This document shows, one piece after another, positions 16,264-25,170 of a stretch of DNA of 28,351 bases. The number at the start of each line of letters is the position of its first letter. The first letter of the stretch is position 1. Source of the DNA: Prevotellaceae bacterium UBA5903 (lineage in GTDB: Bacteria; Bacteroidota; Bacteroidia; Bacteroidales; Bacteroidaceae); the NCBI GenBank assembly GCA_002431845.1, contig DJEH01000083.1, positions 1 to 28,351 on the forward strand, read 5' to 3'. Position numbers and translations under genes: made by a program. Under the pieces are notes generated by a model. It had not been told where the DNA came from and searched no databases. It saw only the letters and a program-made list of their open reading frames with translations.

Positions 16264-16950
16264 ATGTGGTTAACTAACTCATCCATCGGACGGAAGGTAA
16301 TCATGTCAGTAACTGGCATTGCGCTTATTCTGTTCCTCACATTTCATGGTTGCATGAACTTGGTAGCCCTCTTCTCAAAGGAAGGTTACAATTGGGTATG
16401 CGAAATGTTGGGCGCTAATTGGTATGCTGTAGCAGCAACAATTGGTCTTGCAGCACTCGTAGCCATTCACTTTATTTATGCTATCATTCTTACTCTTCAG
16501 AATCGCAAAGCCCGTGGTAACAATCGTTATGCGGTGACATGCAAGCCTGAAAAGGTGGAATGGGCATCACAAAATATGTTTGTGCTTGGCATTATCATCG
16601 TGCTTGGCTTGTTGCTCCACCTCTTTAACTTCTGGTATAACATGATGTTTGCCGAACTCGTAAATGGTGGTATGCCATTCGTTAATGGTGTAGAAGACGC
16701 AGCCGACGGCTATAGCATGATTGCTTACACATTCAGCAATCCTGTGTTCACAGTACTCTATATCATTTGGTTCGTAGCCATTTGGTTCCACATGACACAC
16801 GGTTTCTGGAGCGCTATGCAAACACTTGGTTGGAACGGCAAAATCTGGTTCAATCGTTGGCGTTGCATTGGTAACATCTACGTTACTGTGCTCATGCTCA
16901 TTTTCTTAGTAGTAGCTCTTAAGTTTGCTTTCTGCGGCGGAGCTTGCTAA
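16264..16950 (+). CDS. frdC: Fumarate reductase/succinate dehydrogenase cytochrome b subunit
   Basis: A 228-residue integral membrane protein with five hydrophobic helices, the layout of the b558-type diheme anchor subunit. Candidate haem-ligand histidines lie in FLTFHGCMNL, VAIHFIYAI, LLLHLFNFW and FHMTHGFWSAMQTLG. The subunit passes electrons between menaquinone and the FrdB iron-sulfur centres. It is first in the order C-A-B, which is usual for Bacteroidetes, with a 111-bp gap before frdA. Fermenting members of the group use this complex mainly as fumarate reductase to make succinate; the direction cannot be read from sequence. Confidence 0.93.
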   Translation: MWLTNSSIGRKVIMSVTGIALILFLTFHGCMNLVALFSKEGYNWVCEMLGANWYAVAATIGLAALVAIHFIYAIILTLQNRKARGNNRYAVTCKPEKVEWASQNMFVLGIIIVLGLLLHLFNFWYNMMFAELVNGGMPFVNGVEDAADGYSMIAYTFSNPVFTVLYIIWFVAIWFHMTHGFWSAMQTLGWNGKIWFNRWRCIGNIYVTVLMLIFLVVALKFAFCGGAC

Positions 16951-17061
16951 GCAAACAATGGTTTAATAAGCTGAATGTTAGAGCATTATATAATGAAAAA
17001 CTCTATACAGAACGGCTTAATAAACACTCATAACTACATATTTAAAATACGACATTCAATC

Positions 17062-19038
17062 ATGGCTAACATAGATTCAAAAATTCCTGAGGGTCCAGTT
17101 TCTCAGAAATGGACCAACTATAAAGCACACCAAAAGTTGGTGAACCCAGCCAACAAGCGTAAACTCGACATCATCGTTGTAGGTACAGGTTTGGCTGGTG
17201 CATCTGCTGCCGCTTCGCTTGGCGAAATGGGCTTTAAGGTGCTCAACTTCTGCATTCAAGACTCACCACGTCGTGCACACTCAATTGCAGCACAAGGTGG
17301 TATCAATGCAGCAAAGAACTATCAAAATGATGGCGACTCAGTTTATCGTTTGTTCTACGATACAGTAAAGGGTGGTGACTATCGTGCACGCGAAGCCAAC
17401 GTATATCGTTTGGCTGAGGTAAGTGCCAACATCATCGACCAATGTGTGGCTCAGGGCGTACCTTTCGCACGCGAATATGGTGGTTTGCTCGCTAACCGTT
17501 CATTCGGTGGTGTGCAAGTAAGCCGTACTTTCTATGCTAAGGGTCAAACTGGTCAGCAACTCCTTTTGGGTGCATACTCAGCATTGATGCGCCAAGTACA
17601 CGTAGGTACAGTTAAATTGTTCTGCCGTTATGAGATGCAAGATGTTGTTATTATCGATGGTCGCGCTCGCGGTATCATCGCACGCAACCTCGTAACAGGT
17701 AAGCTCGAACGCTTTGCTGCTCATGCTGTTGTTCTTGCAACAGGTGGTTATGGCAACACTTACTTCCTCTCTACTAATGCAATGGGTTGCAACTGCTCTG
17801 CAGCCATCGCAGCATATCGCAAGGGTGCATACTTTGCAAACCCTGCTTACGTACAAATTCACCCTACTTGTATTCCTGTTCACGGCGACAAGCAGTCTAA
17901 GCTTACCTTGATGTCTGAGTCATTGCGTAACGATGGCCGTATCTGGGTGCCTAAGAAGCTTGAAGATGCTAAGAAACTTCAAAAGGGCGAAATCAAGCCA
18001 ACCGACATCGACGAAGCCGACCGCGACTACTACTTGGAACGCCGCTACCCAGCATTTGGTAACCTCGTTCCTCGCGACGTTGCCAGCCGTGCTGCAAAAG
18101 AACGTTGCGACGCTGGCTTTGGTGTAAATGCAACTGGTTTGGCTGTATACCTCGACTTCACTGAAGCTATCGGCCGTCTTGGTATCGACGTTGTATTACA
18201 ACGTTATGGCAACCTCTTCGACATGTACGAGGAAATCACCGACGTTAAGCCAGGTGAGGTTGTACGCGAAGGCAAGGATGGTATCAAGTATACTAACCCA
18301 ATGATGATTTACCCAGCTATTCACTACACAATGGGTGGTCTTTGGGTAGACTACGAACTCTCTACCAACATCCCAGGTCTCTTTGCTATTGGTGAGTGCA
18401 ACTTCTCAGACCACGGTGCAAACCGCTTGGGTGCTTCTGCATTGATGCAAGGTTTGGCAGATGGTTACTTCGTTCTTCCTTACACTATCCAAAACTACTT
18501 GAGCGACCAAATCACAGTGCCACGCTTCAGCACCGACCTTCCCGAGTTCGTTGCTGCAGAGAAGGCAGTTAATGACCACATCAACCACTTGCTCAACATC
18601 AAGGGTAAGAAGTCTGTTGATAGCATCCACAAGGAACTTGGTCATATTATGTGGGAATACGTAGGTATGGCACGTTCAAAAGAAGGTTTGCAAACAGCTC
18701 TTGCTAAGCTTAAGGACATCCGCAAGGAGTTCGAAACCGAGCTTTTCATTCCTCATCTCGAGGGTGTAAACGTAGAGCTCGACAAGGCTATCCGCTTGAA
18801 CGACTTCATCACTATGGGTCAACTCATTGCTATTGATGCATTGAACCGTGAAGAGTCTTGTGGTGGTCACTTCCGCATCGAACACCAAACTGAAGAGGGT
18901 GAGGCTAAGCGTGATGATAAGAACTGCTTCTACGTATCTTGCTGGGAATACCAAGGCGAGGACAAAGACCCTGTGAAGTATGAAGAGCCTTTGAAGTATG
19001 AAGCAATTGAAGTAAAAACCCGTAACTATAAGAACTAA
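17062..19038 (+). CDS. frdA: Fumarate reductase/succinate dehydrogenase flavoprotein subunit
   Basis: A 658-residue catalytic subunit. The FAD-binding VVGTGLAGASAAASLGE begins near residue 39. His73 in RRAHSIAAQGG sits where the covalent FAD histidine is found. Substrate-site signatures follow: QIHPTC, HYTMGGLWVDYEL and GECNFSDHGANRLGASAL. Length fits the Bacteroides/Wolinella type, which is larger than the E. coli FrdA. I chose ATG 17062, where the usual N-terminus begins; an upstream frame from 16975 adds 29 unlikely residues. Codon use is strongly biased (CGT/CGC for Arg, AAC for Asn), as expected for a highly expressed gene. Only 6 bp separate it from frdB. Confidence 0.96.
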   Translation: MANIDSKIPEGPVSQKWTNYKAHQKLVNPANKRKLDIIVVGTGLAGASAAASLGEMGFKVLNFCIQDSPRRAHSIAAQGGINAAKNYQNDGDSVYRLFYDTVKGGDYRAREANVYRLAEVSANIIDQCVAQGVPFAREYGGLLANRSFGGVQVSRTFYAKGQTGQQLLLGAYSALMRQVHVGTVKLFCRYEMQDVVIIDGRARGIIARNLVTGKLERFAAHAVVLATGGYGNTYFLSTNAMGCNCSAAIAAYRKGAYFANPAYVQIHPTCIPVHGDKQSKLTLMSESLRNDGRIWVPKKLEDAKKLQKGEIKPTDIDEADRDYYLERRYPAFGNLVPRDVASRAAKERCDAGFGVNATGLAVYLDFTEAIGRLGIDVVLQRYGNLFDMYEEITDVKPGEVVREGKDGIKYTNPMMIYPAIHYTMGGLWVDYELSTNIPGLFAIGECNFSDHGANRLGASALMQGLADGYFVLPYTIQNYLSDQITVPRFSTDLPEFVAAEKAVNDHINHLLNIKGKKSVDSIHKELGHIMWEYVGMARSKEGLQTALAKLKDIRKEFETELFIPHLEGVNVELDKAIRLNDFITMGQLIAIDALNREESCGGHFRIEHQTEEGEAKRDDKNCFYVSCWEYQGEDKDPVKYEEPLKYEAIEVKTRNYKN

Positions 19039-19044
19039 TAAGCC

Positions 19045-19803
19045 ATGGCTAAGAACATATCTTTCACAATTAAGTATTGGAAGCAAAATGGCCCCAAAGA
19101 TGCGGGTCACTTCGACACTCGCGAAATGCACGACATCCCCGATGATACTTCGTTCCTCGAGATGCTCGATATTTTGAACGAACAACTCATTGAAGAAGGC
19201 AAGGAACCATTCGTATTCGACCACGACTGCCGCGAAGGTATCTGCGGTATGTGCTCGCTCTATATCAATGGTACACCACACGGTAAAACCGAGGCTGGCG
19301 CTACTACTTGCCAACTTTATATGCGTCGTTTCAACGATGGTGATGTTATCACCGTTGAGCCTTGGCGTTCAGCAGCATTCCCTGTAATCAAGGACTGCAT
19401 GGTAGACCGCTCAGCATTCGACGAAATCCAAGCAGCTGGTGGCTATATCAGCATTCGTACAGGTGCTCCACAAGATGCTAACGCAATTCTCATCCCTAAG
19501 CAAGATGCTGACGAGGCTATGGACTGCGCTACTTGCATCGGTTGTGGTGCTTGTGTTGCAGCATGTAAGAATGGTTCGGCTATGCTTTTCGTAAGCTCTA
19601 AGGTTAGCCAGTTTGCATTACTCCCACAAGGTCGTCCCGAAGCAGCAAAGCGTGCTAAGGCTATGGTAGCTAAGATGGATGAACTTGGTTTTGGTAACTG
19701 CACCAACACACGTGCTTGCGAGGCTGTATGTCCTAAGAACGAGTCAATCTCAAACATCGCTCGCTTGAACCGTGAGTTCATCAAGGCTAAACTTGCTGAC
19801 TAA
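19045..19803 (+). CDS. frdB: Fumarate reductase/succinate dehydrogenase iron-sulfur subunit
   Basis: A 252-residue electron-transfer subunit. The N-terminal ferredoxin domain carries the [2Fe-2S] ligands Cys62, Cys67, Cys70 and Cys89 in DCREGICGMC and TTCQLY. The C-terminal domain holds the [4Fe-4S] motif C161-x2-C164-x2-C167 with C170 and C174, and a further CTNTRACEAVCPKN cluster for the third centre. All expected cysteines are present. It carries electrons between FrdA and the diheme FrdC. It is the last gene of the operon and is followed by a strong terminator. Confidence 0.96.
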   Translation: MAKNISFTIKYWKQNGPKDAGHFDTREMHDIPDDTSFLEMLDILNEQLIEEGKEPFVFDHDCREGICGMCSLYINGTPHGKTEAGATTCQLYMRRFNDGDVITVEPWRSAAFPVIKDCMVDRSAFDEIQAAGGYISIRTGAPQDANAILIPKQDADEAMDCATCIGCGACVAACKNGSAMLFVSSKVSQFALLPQGRPEAAKRAKAMVAKMDELGFGNCTNTRACEAVCPKNESISNIARLNREFIKAKLAD

Positions 19804-19878
19804 TACAATTAGATAAAGTGAAATAGACGCGACTATTTTTTCAATATTTTGCCTTTTTAGTAGTCACGACTTTCATAG

Positions 19879-19921
19879 AGTGTCTGCTGCGTTTCTCTCG
19901 ACGTAGCGGACACTTTTTTTG
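19879..19921 (+). terminator. Intrinsic terminator of frdCAB
   Basis: A 13-bp stem (19879-19891 with 19902-19914) includes two G-U pairs and no mismatch, with a 10-nt loop and eight T at 19914-19921. The wobble pairs favour function on the plus strand, in keeping with the operon direction. Confidence 0.88.
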
Positions 19922-20014
19922 TTATAGTTCGGGCTACGGTGACCAATGAAGCCTGTGGTTATGGCTGAAACAACGTGCTAAGGCATATCAATTCATGTAG
20001 AACGTAATCGTATA

Positions 20015-20037
20015 AATTAAATTTGAATACCTACTTA
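20015..20037 (-). repeat. Half-copy of the dispersed palindrome
   Basis: Reading the minus strand, TAAGTAGGTATTCAAATTT is almost the same as 28307-28330 on the plus strand. Only one arm is present, so no hairpin can form here. It may be a decayed or partial insertion of the same element. Confidence 0.65.
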
Positions 20038-20082
20038 GAACAAAAAAGAGCTCTTTTGTTTCGCTTTCAGCGCGGTTTGAGC

Positions 20083-20090
20083 TAACTTTG
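20083..20090 (+). promoter_or_regulatory. Putative -7 element for rpoN
   Basis: TAACTTTG matches the TAnnTTTG consensus. No exact TTTG lies at the right distance; TTTC at 20059-20062 (20-bp gap) is the best -33 candidate. The leader to the rpoN start would be about 120 nt. Confidence 0.55.
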
Positions 20091-20217
20091 CCATATAAGT
20101 AGAAAAAGGCATATTTTTTAATCAAACATAGGCAAGAAATAAGGGTAGAATAAATAAAATCAGAAACAAATTTTTATAGAACCACCCTTAAATAAAACAA
20201 AGTAAAATCCATCCGTT

Positions 20218-21771
20218 ATGAAACAGCAATTAGAACAAACTCAGGGTGCTATTCAAACCCAGCAGTTGTCATCGCTGCAAGTGGCTGTGGCTAAAATGGT
20301 AGAACTCCCCATTACAGAGTTGGCCATGCGTGTGCGTGATGAGATGGTAGACAATGCGGCACTTGAGGAGAAAGAAAACGATGGCAGTAGCCTTTCGGAT
20401 GGCGAGGTAGACGACTACAACTCGCTCCATGAGAGCAACGAACAGCAAGAGGACGACGAAAGAGAAGACCGCACAGATGCCGAGGTTGATGCCGAAAAAG
20501 AAAATGACTACGAAGGCGACGACTATGGTAGCGAAGCCGATGCTATGGGCGACTACTTGTCGGCCGACGATGTGCCCGACTATTTACAACAACGAGCCGA
20601 CGAAGAGCGCGACCGCAAGGACTTTCAGTATTCAGACACAGGTTCGTTCTACGAAGAACTGCAAAAACAAATTAGCGAACACAATCTCAATGAACACGAG
20701 CAACAGGTAATGGAATACCTTATTGGTTCGCTTGATGAAGATGGTTTGTTACGTAAAGACCTTAGTACCCTTGCCGACGAATTAGCCATTTATCATAACA
20801 TAAATACCTCAGAACAAGAACTTGAACAGCTGTTAAAGATACTTCAACAGTTCGAACCACGAGGCATTGGTGCACGCTCGCTACAAGAGTGTCTGCACAT
20901 TCAGCTAACAGATCCCGAGCGACAAACACCTTATTCAAAATTGGCTCTCGCTGTGGTAGACCGCTGTTTTAAAGACTTTATGAGTAGACATTGGGATGTG
21001 GTGAAGAAAAGACTCAATATGGACGACGACACCTTTCAGCATGTGCGACACGAGCTTACCCACCTCAATCCGCGTCCAGGTAGCGCACTCAACGAAACAA
21101 CCTCTTATGCCGCGCCAACCATCGTTCCCGACTTTTACGTAAGGGTGACAGACAATGACGAAATCGAAATATCGCTCAACAATGGCGATGTGCCCGAATT
21201 GCGCATAAGCCAAGCATTCAAAGATAGCATCAAACAATATGGTGGCAACAAGGCTAAACTCTCGCATCAACAAAAGGATGCCTATACCTATGCCAAGCAA
21301 AAGGTCGAAGCGGCACAATCGTTCTTAAATTTGCTATCGCGCCGTCGGCAAACGCTATTGTCGGTGATGCATGCTATTGCAGATAAGCAGCGGCTTTTCT
21401 TTATCAACGACGATGATGAAACCGAGTTGCAACCACTTACGCTCAAAGACATAGCAGAGAAGGCCAATGTAGACATCTCTACCGTGTCGCGCGTAACCAA
21501 TAGCAAGTATGTGCAAACAGCCTATGGTACGTATCCACTAAAGTACTTTTTCTCATCACAATTTACCACAAGTGATGGCGACGAACTCTCGGCAAGAAAG
21601 GTAAAAGCAGCCTTGCGCGAAATTATTAATAACGAGGACAAAAAGCACCCGCTTTCAGACGAAGTGCTCTCTGTTCAACTCAAAGAAAAGGGCTTTGCTG
21701 TGGCGCGACGCACTGTTGCAAAATATCGCGACATGTTGGGCTTCCCCACTGCGCGACTCAGAAAAGAATAA
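20218..21771 (+). CDS. rpoN: RNA polymerase sigma-54 factor
   Basis: A 517-residue sigma-54 factor. Region I is the Gln/Leu-rich N-terminus (about 1-50) that contacts activators. Region II (about 52-140) is very acidic and longer than in many relatives. The core-binding domain follows (about 150-330), then the helix-turn-helix LTLKDIAEKANVDISTVSRVTNSKYVQT and the C-terminal RpoN box ARRTVAKYRD at 496-505, which recognises the -24 element. All parts are intact. It directs transcription from -24/-12 promoters together with AAA+ activators. None of its activators is in the window. The next gene starts 42 bp later without a terminator between. Confidence 0.96.
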   Translation: MKQQLEQTQGAIQTQQLSSLQVAVAKMVELPITELAMRVRDEMVDNAALEEKENDGSSLSDGEVDDYNSLHESNEQQEDDEREDRTDAEVDAEKENDYEGDDYGSEADAMGDYLSADDVPDYLQQRADEERDRKDFQYSDTGSFYEELQKQISEHNLNEHEQQVMEYLIGSLDEDGLLRKDLSTLADELAIYHNINTSEQELEQLLKILQQFEPRGIGARSLQECLHIQLTDPERQTPYSKLALAVVDRCFKDFMSRHWDVVKKRLNMDDDTFQHVRHELTHLNPRPGSALNETTSYAAPTIVPDFYVRVTDNDEIEISLNNGDVPELRISQAFKDSIKQYGGNKAKLSHQQKDAYTYAKQKVEAAQSFLNLLSRRRQTLLSVMHAIADKQRLFFINDDDETELQPLTLKDIAEKANVDISTVSRVTNSKYVQTAYGTYPLKYFFSSQFTTSDGDELSARKVKAALREIINNEDKKHPLSDEVLSVQLKEKGFAVARRTVAKYRDMLGFPTARLRKE

Positions 21772-21813
21772 GAGAAAAATTCTGCTTAGAATACTTAGAT
21801 AATAGGAGAAAAA

Positions 21814-22581
21814 ATGAACAAGTATAACAACGCTGAAGATGCTGATAAATCGCCATTCGACGCACCATCGCTCTTTCCAAGAGCCGATGGTGAAGAAGGC
21901 ATTTCCTCTGCCGAACTCTTTCATCATCGCAAAGAGGCGGATGCAAACACCGAGAGGGATAGCCGTATGTCGGCTTTATTGGTGTTGGTGGCGCAAGTAG
22001 TATCTACGCTTTACTCGCCGTTCTATCTGCCTGTAATGGCGTTTATAGTGCTGTTTTTGTTCAGCTACTTAAAGTTGTTGCCCGTATCTACCAAGGTGGT
22101 GTTAATAGTTATAGTGTATTTCTTTACCATCTTATTGCCCCACACAGCCATCTATCTTTTTAGGCGTTTCAATGGTTGGTCGCGCAAGCAACTTAGCAAG
22201 CGACAGCGTCGTTTTGTTCCCTACTTCATGTGTATGGCAAGCTATGCAGTATTGCTCTACTTGTTTTATGAAATACACATGCCACACTTTACTATAGGTG
22301 TAATAGGTGGGGCTTTAGCTATCATTGTGATATGTGCCATAGTCAATAACAAAATGAAGATAAGCACCCATGCAGCCGCCTCGGGCGGTGTGATAGGCGC
22401 ATTAATGGCATTTTCGTTTATATTTGCTTTCGACCCTACCAATTGGCTATGCCTTGCCACCATTTTGTGTGGAATGGCTTGTAGTGCACGACTCATCCTT
22501 CGCCAACACACCTATGCAGAGATAGGGTGGGGGGTAGTAGTAGGCGTTTTAAGTGGCTTTATAAGCGTATTGATTATATAA
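21814..22581 (+). CDS. PAP2-like (phosphatidic acid phosphatase-type) membrane protein
   Basis: A 255-residue membrane protein with a polar N-terminus (about 1-50) and six or so helices. It resembles the PAP2 superfamily: a basic stretch KRQRRFVPY (129-137) at the place of motif 1, KISTHAAASG (182-191) as a variant of the PSGH motif 2, and R226-x5-H232-x3-E236 as motif 3, where the last acid is usually Asp. The catalytic histidines thus seem present, so it could dephosphorylate a lipid pyrophosphate or phosphatidyl lipid, but the exact substrate is unknown. ATG 21814 is preferred; ATG 21964 would remove the whole polar N-terminus. It lies between rpoN and purE. Confidence 0.75.
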   Translation: MNKYNNAEDADKSPFDAPSLFPRADGEEGISSAELFHHRKEADANTERDSRMSALLVLVAQVVSTLYSPFYLPVMAFIVLFLFSYLKLLPVSTKVVLIVIVYFFTILLPHTAIYLFRRFNGWSRKQLSKRQRRFVPYFMCMASYAVLLYLFYEIHMPHFTIGVIGGALAIIVICAIVNNKMKISTHAAASGGVIGALMAFSFIFAFDPTNWLCLATILCGMACSARLILRQHTYAEIGWGVVVGVLSGFISVLII

Positions 22582-22607
22582 TAATTACAATCTTATTAAT
22601 ATTAGAT

Positions 22608-23114
22608 ATGTCACCAATAGTAAGCATCATTATGGGCAGCACAAGCGACCTCCCTGTTATGGAGAAAGCTGCCAAGTTTCTTGAAGAAATGCAAATTCCC
22701 TTTGAGATGAATGCACTCTCGGCCCACCGCACTCCTGCCGAGGTTGAAGCTTTTGCTAAAGGAGCTAAAGAGCGCGGATTGCGTGTAATTATAGCAGGTG
22801 CAGGTATGGCTGCAGCATTGCCCGGTGTGATAGCTGCAAGCACCACCATCCCCGTTATAGGTGTGCCTATCAAGGGCATGCTCGATGGTTTAGATGCCAT
22901 GCTCTCTATCATACAGATGCCTCCTGGCATCCCTGTAGCTACTGTGGGTGTAAATGGTGCACAAAATGCAGCTATCCTTGCAGTAGAGATGTTGGCTTTG
23001 AGCGATGCTGCTCTTGCCGACCGACTTGCCGCATACAAAGAGGGCTTGAAACAAAAGATTGTAAAGGCTAACCAAGACCTTCACGAGGTGAAATACCAAT
23101 ACAAAACAAATTGA
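22608..23114 (+). CDS. purE: N5-carboxyaminoimidazole ribonucleotide mutase
   Basis: A 168-residue class I PurE, which moves the carboxyl group of N5-CAIR to make CAIR in purine synthesis. Motifs are IIMGSTSDLPVM, the catalytic His40 in SAHRTP, IIAGAGMAAALPGV and the GLDAMLSIIQMPPGIPVATV segment. Length is normal. ATG 22608 is the expected start; a frame from 22527 would overlap the previous gene. The stop overlaps the start of ispG (TGATG), so the two are likely translated together. The partner PurK is not in the window. Confidence 0.95.
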   Translation: MSPIVSIIMGSTSDLPVMEKAAKFLEEMQIPFEMNALSAHRTPAEVEAFAKGAKERGLRVIIAGAGMAAALPGVIAASTTIPVIGVPIKGMLDGLDAMLSIIQMPPGIPVATVGVNGAQNAAILAVEMLALSDAALADRLAAYKEGLKQKIVKANQDLHEVKYQYKTN

Positions 23115-25066
23115 TGTTTCGTAACACAAATCCTACAGACATGGAAAAAGAGCAACTCTCGTGGCAAAACAGAGAGGGCTACCGATTGTTTAACTATTCG
23201 CCTCGAGCATCGCACGAGGTGATGATAGGCAATCGTCCTTTGGGGGGAGATAACCCATTGCGCATACAAAGCATGACCACGGCTCCTACCACCGATACCG
23301 AGGCTTGCGTAAAGCAGTGCATAGCCATCTTTAAAGCAGGAGCCGACTATGTGCGCCTAACCACGCAGGGCACACGTGAGGCAGAAAACCTACGTAATAT
23401 CAAGGCCGAATTGCACAAACGTGGCTACGATGGTCCGCTTGTGGCAGACGTTCATTTCAATCCCAATGTGGCAGACGTAGCAGCTACAATTGTTGAGAAA
23501 GTGCGCATCAATCCAGGCAACTACGTAGACCCAGCACGCCAGTTCAAGCATCTTGAATACACCGACGAAGAATATGCTGCCGAACTCAAACGACTTGAAG
23601 AACGTTTTACAAAGCTACTCAATATTTGCAAAGAACACCACACAGCGCTCCGCATAGGCGTTAATCATGGTTCGCTATCCGACCGCATCATGTGTCGTTA
23701 TGGCGATACACCTGCTGGCATAGTAGAGAGTTGCATGGAGTTCTTGCGTGTTTGTGTAAAAGAACGTTTCAAAGATGTAGTAATCTCTATCAAAGCCTCT
23801 AATACGCAAGTAATGGTGCGTTCTGTACGCTTGTTGTGCAGTGTAATGAAGCAAGAAGGCATGGACTTTCCCCTCCACCTTGGCGTAACCGAGGCTGGTG
23901 AGGGCGAGGACGGCCGTATCAAGAGTGCCGTAGGCATTGGTGCCTTGCTAAGTGATGGTATAGGCGATACACTAAGAGTGAGCCTTAGCGAAGCCCCCGA
24001 GGTTGAAGTGCCCGTGGCGTATAAGTTGGCCTCTTATGTGGTAAAACGTGCTGGGCATACAGAGATACCAGCAACCATGGCACCCCAGTTCTACTACGAA
24101 AATCCTACGCGCCGTCGCACCGAGGCAGTGGGCAATATTGGTGGCAACAATGCCCCTGTAGTTATTTCTACCCGCATAGGTAATGACGTTACCACCCCAA
24201 CACCACAAGGTCAGCCACAACCCGATTACATCTACGTGGGGCGCAACCTTCCTGGTGCAGCCAAACGCATGCAAGGTGTAGGCTATTTGGTAGATGCCGA
24301 CCTTTGGACGGGCGAGGACAACACCTATCCCGTGTTCACAAAGAGCGTGCTGATGGCCATGCCCATGTGTCGTGCCAGCATCAAATTCCTCTTCCTCACC
24401 TATCTCGACCTTGACGAAGAGGTGAAAGCACTGCTTCGCACCGTTCCTGGCATTGTGATTATAGCACAGAGCAATCATGCCAATCGCTTAGGCGAGCAGC
24501 GTGCTTTGGTTCACGAACTATGGCGCGACGACTTGCGCACTCCTGTGGTGTTCTTTCAGCAATATCGCCTTGGCGAGAACCAAAAAGAAGAGTTCCAACT
24601 CTACGCAGCAGCCGATATGGGAGCATTGATGTTTGATGGACTAACCGACGGCATTATGCTTTTTAATCAAAAGCCAGAAGACCAGCGTCCACTCCCCATT
24701 GAGGTGCAAGATTCCACAGCCTTTGCCATACTTCAGGCAGCACGCTTGCGCACCACCAAGACCGAGTATATTAGTTGTCCTGGTTGCGGACGCACCCTCT
24801 ACGACCTTCCAGGCACTATTGCTCGCATAAAGGCTGCAACCTCTCACCTTAAGGGGCTAAAAATAGGCATTATGGGATGTATTGTCAATGGTCCAGGCGA
24901 GATGGCAGATGCCGACTATGGTTATGTAGGTGCAGCCCGTGGCAAGGTAAGTCTTTACCGCGGCAAAGTGTGTGTTGAGAAAAACATACCTACCGAGCAA
25001 GCCGTAGACAAACTCTTGCAGCTCATTGAAAGCGACAGAGAGAAAGCATCTCACGAGACTGAATAA
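23114..25066 (+). CDS. ispG: 4-hydroxy-3-methylbut-2-enyl diphosphate synthase, long type
   Basis: A 650-residue enzyme of the methylerythritol phosphate pathway to isoprenoids; it converts MEcPP to HMBPP. The N-terminal TIM barrel (about 30-310) has RIQSMTTAPTTD, RLTTQGTREAENL, ADVHFNP and RIGVNHGSLSDRI. A large middle insert (about 310-540) distinguishes the long form of Bacteroidetes, Chlamydiae and plants from the 372-residue E. coli enzyme. The C-terminal domain binds the [4Fe-4S] cluster through Cys555 and Cys558 (CPGCGRT), Cys589 and Glu596 (GCIVNGPGE). ATG 23114 overlaps the purE stop; ATG 23141 is an alternative. A strong terminator follows. Confidence 0.95.
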   Translation: MFRNTNPTDMEKEQLSWQNREGYRLFNYSPRASHEVMIGNRPLGGDNPLRIQSMTTAPTTDTEACVKQCIAIFKAGADYVRLTTQGTREAENLRNIKAELHKRGYDGPLVADVHFNPNVADVAATIVEKVRINPGNYVDPARQFKHLEYTDEEYAAELKRLEERFTKLLNICKEHHTALRIGVNHGSLSDRIMCRYGDTPAGIVESCMEFLRVCVKERFKDVVISIKASNTQVMVRSVRLLCSVMKQEGMDFPLHLGVTEAGEGEDGRIKSAVGIGALLSDGIGDTLRVSLSEAPEVEVPVAYKLASYVVKRAGHTEIPATMAPQFYYENPTRRRTEAVGNIGGNNAPVVISTRIGNDVTTPTPQGQPQPDYIYVGRNLPGAAKRMQGVGYLVDADLWTGEDNTYPVFTKSVLMAMPMCRASIKFLFLTYLDLDEEVKALLRTVPGIVIIAQSNHANRLGEQRALVHELWRDDLRTPVVFFQQYRLGENQKEEFQLYAAADMGALMFDGLTDGIMLFNQKPEDQRPLPIEVQDSTAFAILQAARLRTTKTEYISCPGCGRTLYDLPGTIARIKAATSHLKGLKIGIMGCIVNGPGEMADADYGYVGAARGKVSLYRGKVCVEKNIPTEQAVDKLLQLIESDREKASHETE

Positions 25067-25071
25067 ATAAT

Positions 25072-25119
25072 AAACCACTGCAATGACTTTATATGCATTG
25101 CAGTGGTTTTTGTTTTTTA
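25072..25119 (+). terminator. Intrinsic terminator of ispG
   Basis: A 14-bp perfect stem (25072-25085 with 25096-25109) is followed by TTTTTGTTTTTT. It ends the rpoN-to-ispG group. Confidence 0.9.
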
Positions 25120-25130
25120 TTCGTGAGGAT

Positions 25131-25170
25131 TTAAGTAGGTGTTCAAAGTTAATTTTGAGCACCTACTTAA
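25131..25170. repeat. 40-bp palindrome, dispersed family copy 2
   Basis: Same layout as 4703-4742 with different bases. The only two imperfect pairs are G-U wobbles when read as plus-strand RNA and A-C mismatches on the minus strand. The right end covers the stop codon of the minus-strand guaD gene (25167-25169). It thus lies between two convergent genes, where a bidirectional transcription end would be useful. Confidence 0.8.

Larger units (their letters stand above)
19922..20217. other. Intergenic region before rpoN
   Basis: About 300 bp without a supportable gene. It holds a single arm of the dispersed palindrome family (20015-20037), a short near-palindrome around AAAAGAGCTCTTTT (20044-20057), and the rpoN promoter near 20083. 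The stretch 19922-20010 shows nothing I can recognise. Confidence 0.6.

Noticed and set aside
16975..17061. Upstream extension of frdA by 29 residues
   Set aside because: The extra residues are not part of the FrdA family and the usual N-terminus begins at 17062.
18676..19314. 212-codon open frame opposite frdA and frdB
   Set aside because: It is antisense to two well-conserved, strongly codon-biased genes; long antisense frames are expected from such codon use, and the protein has no recognisable motif.
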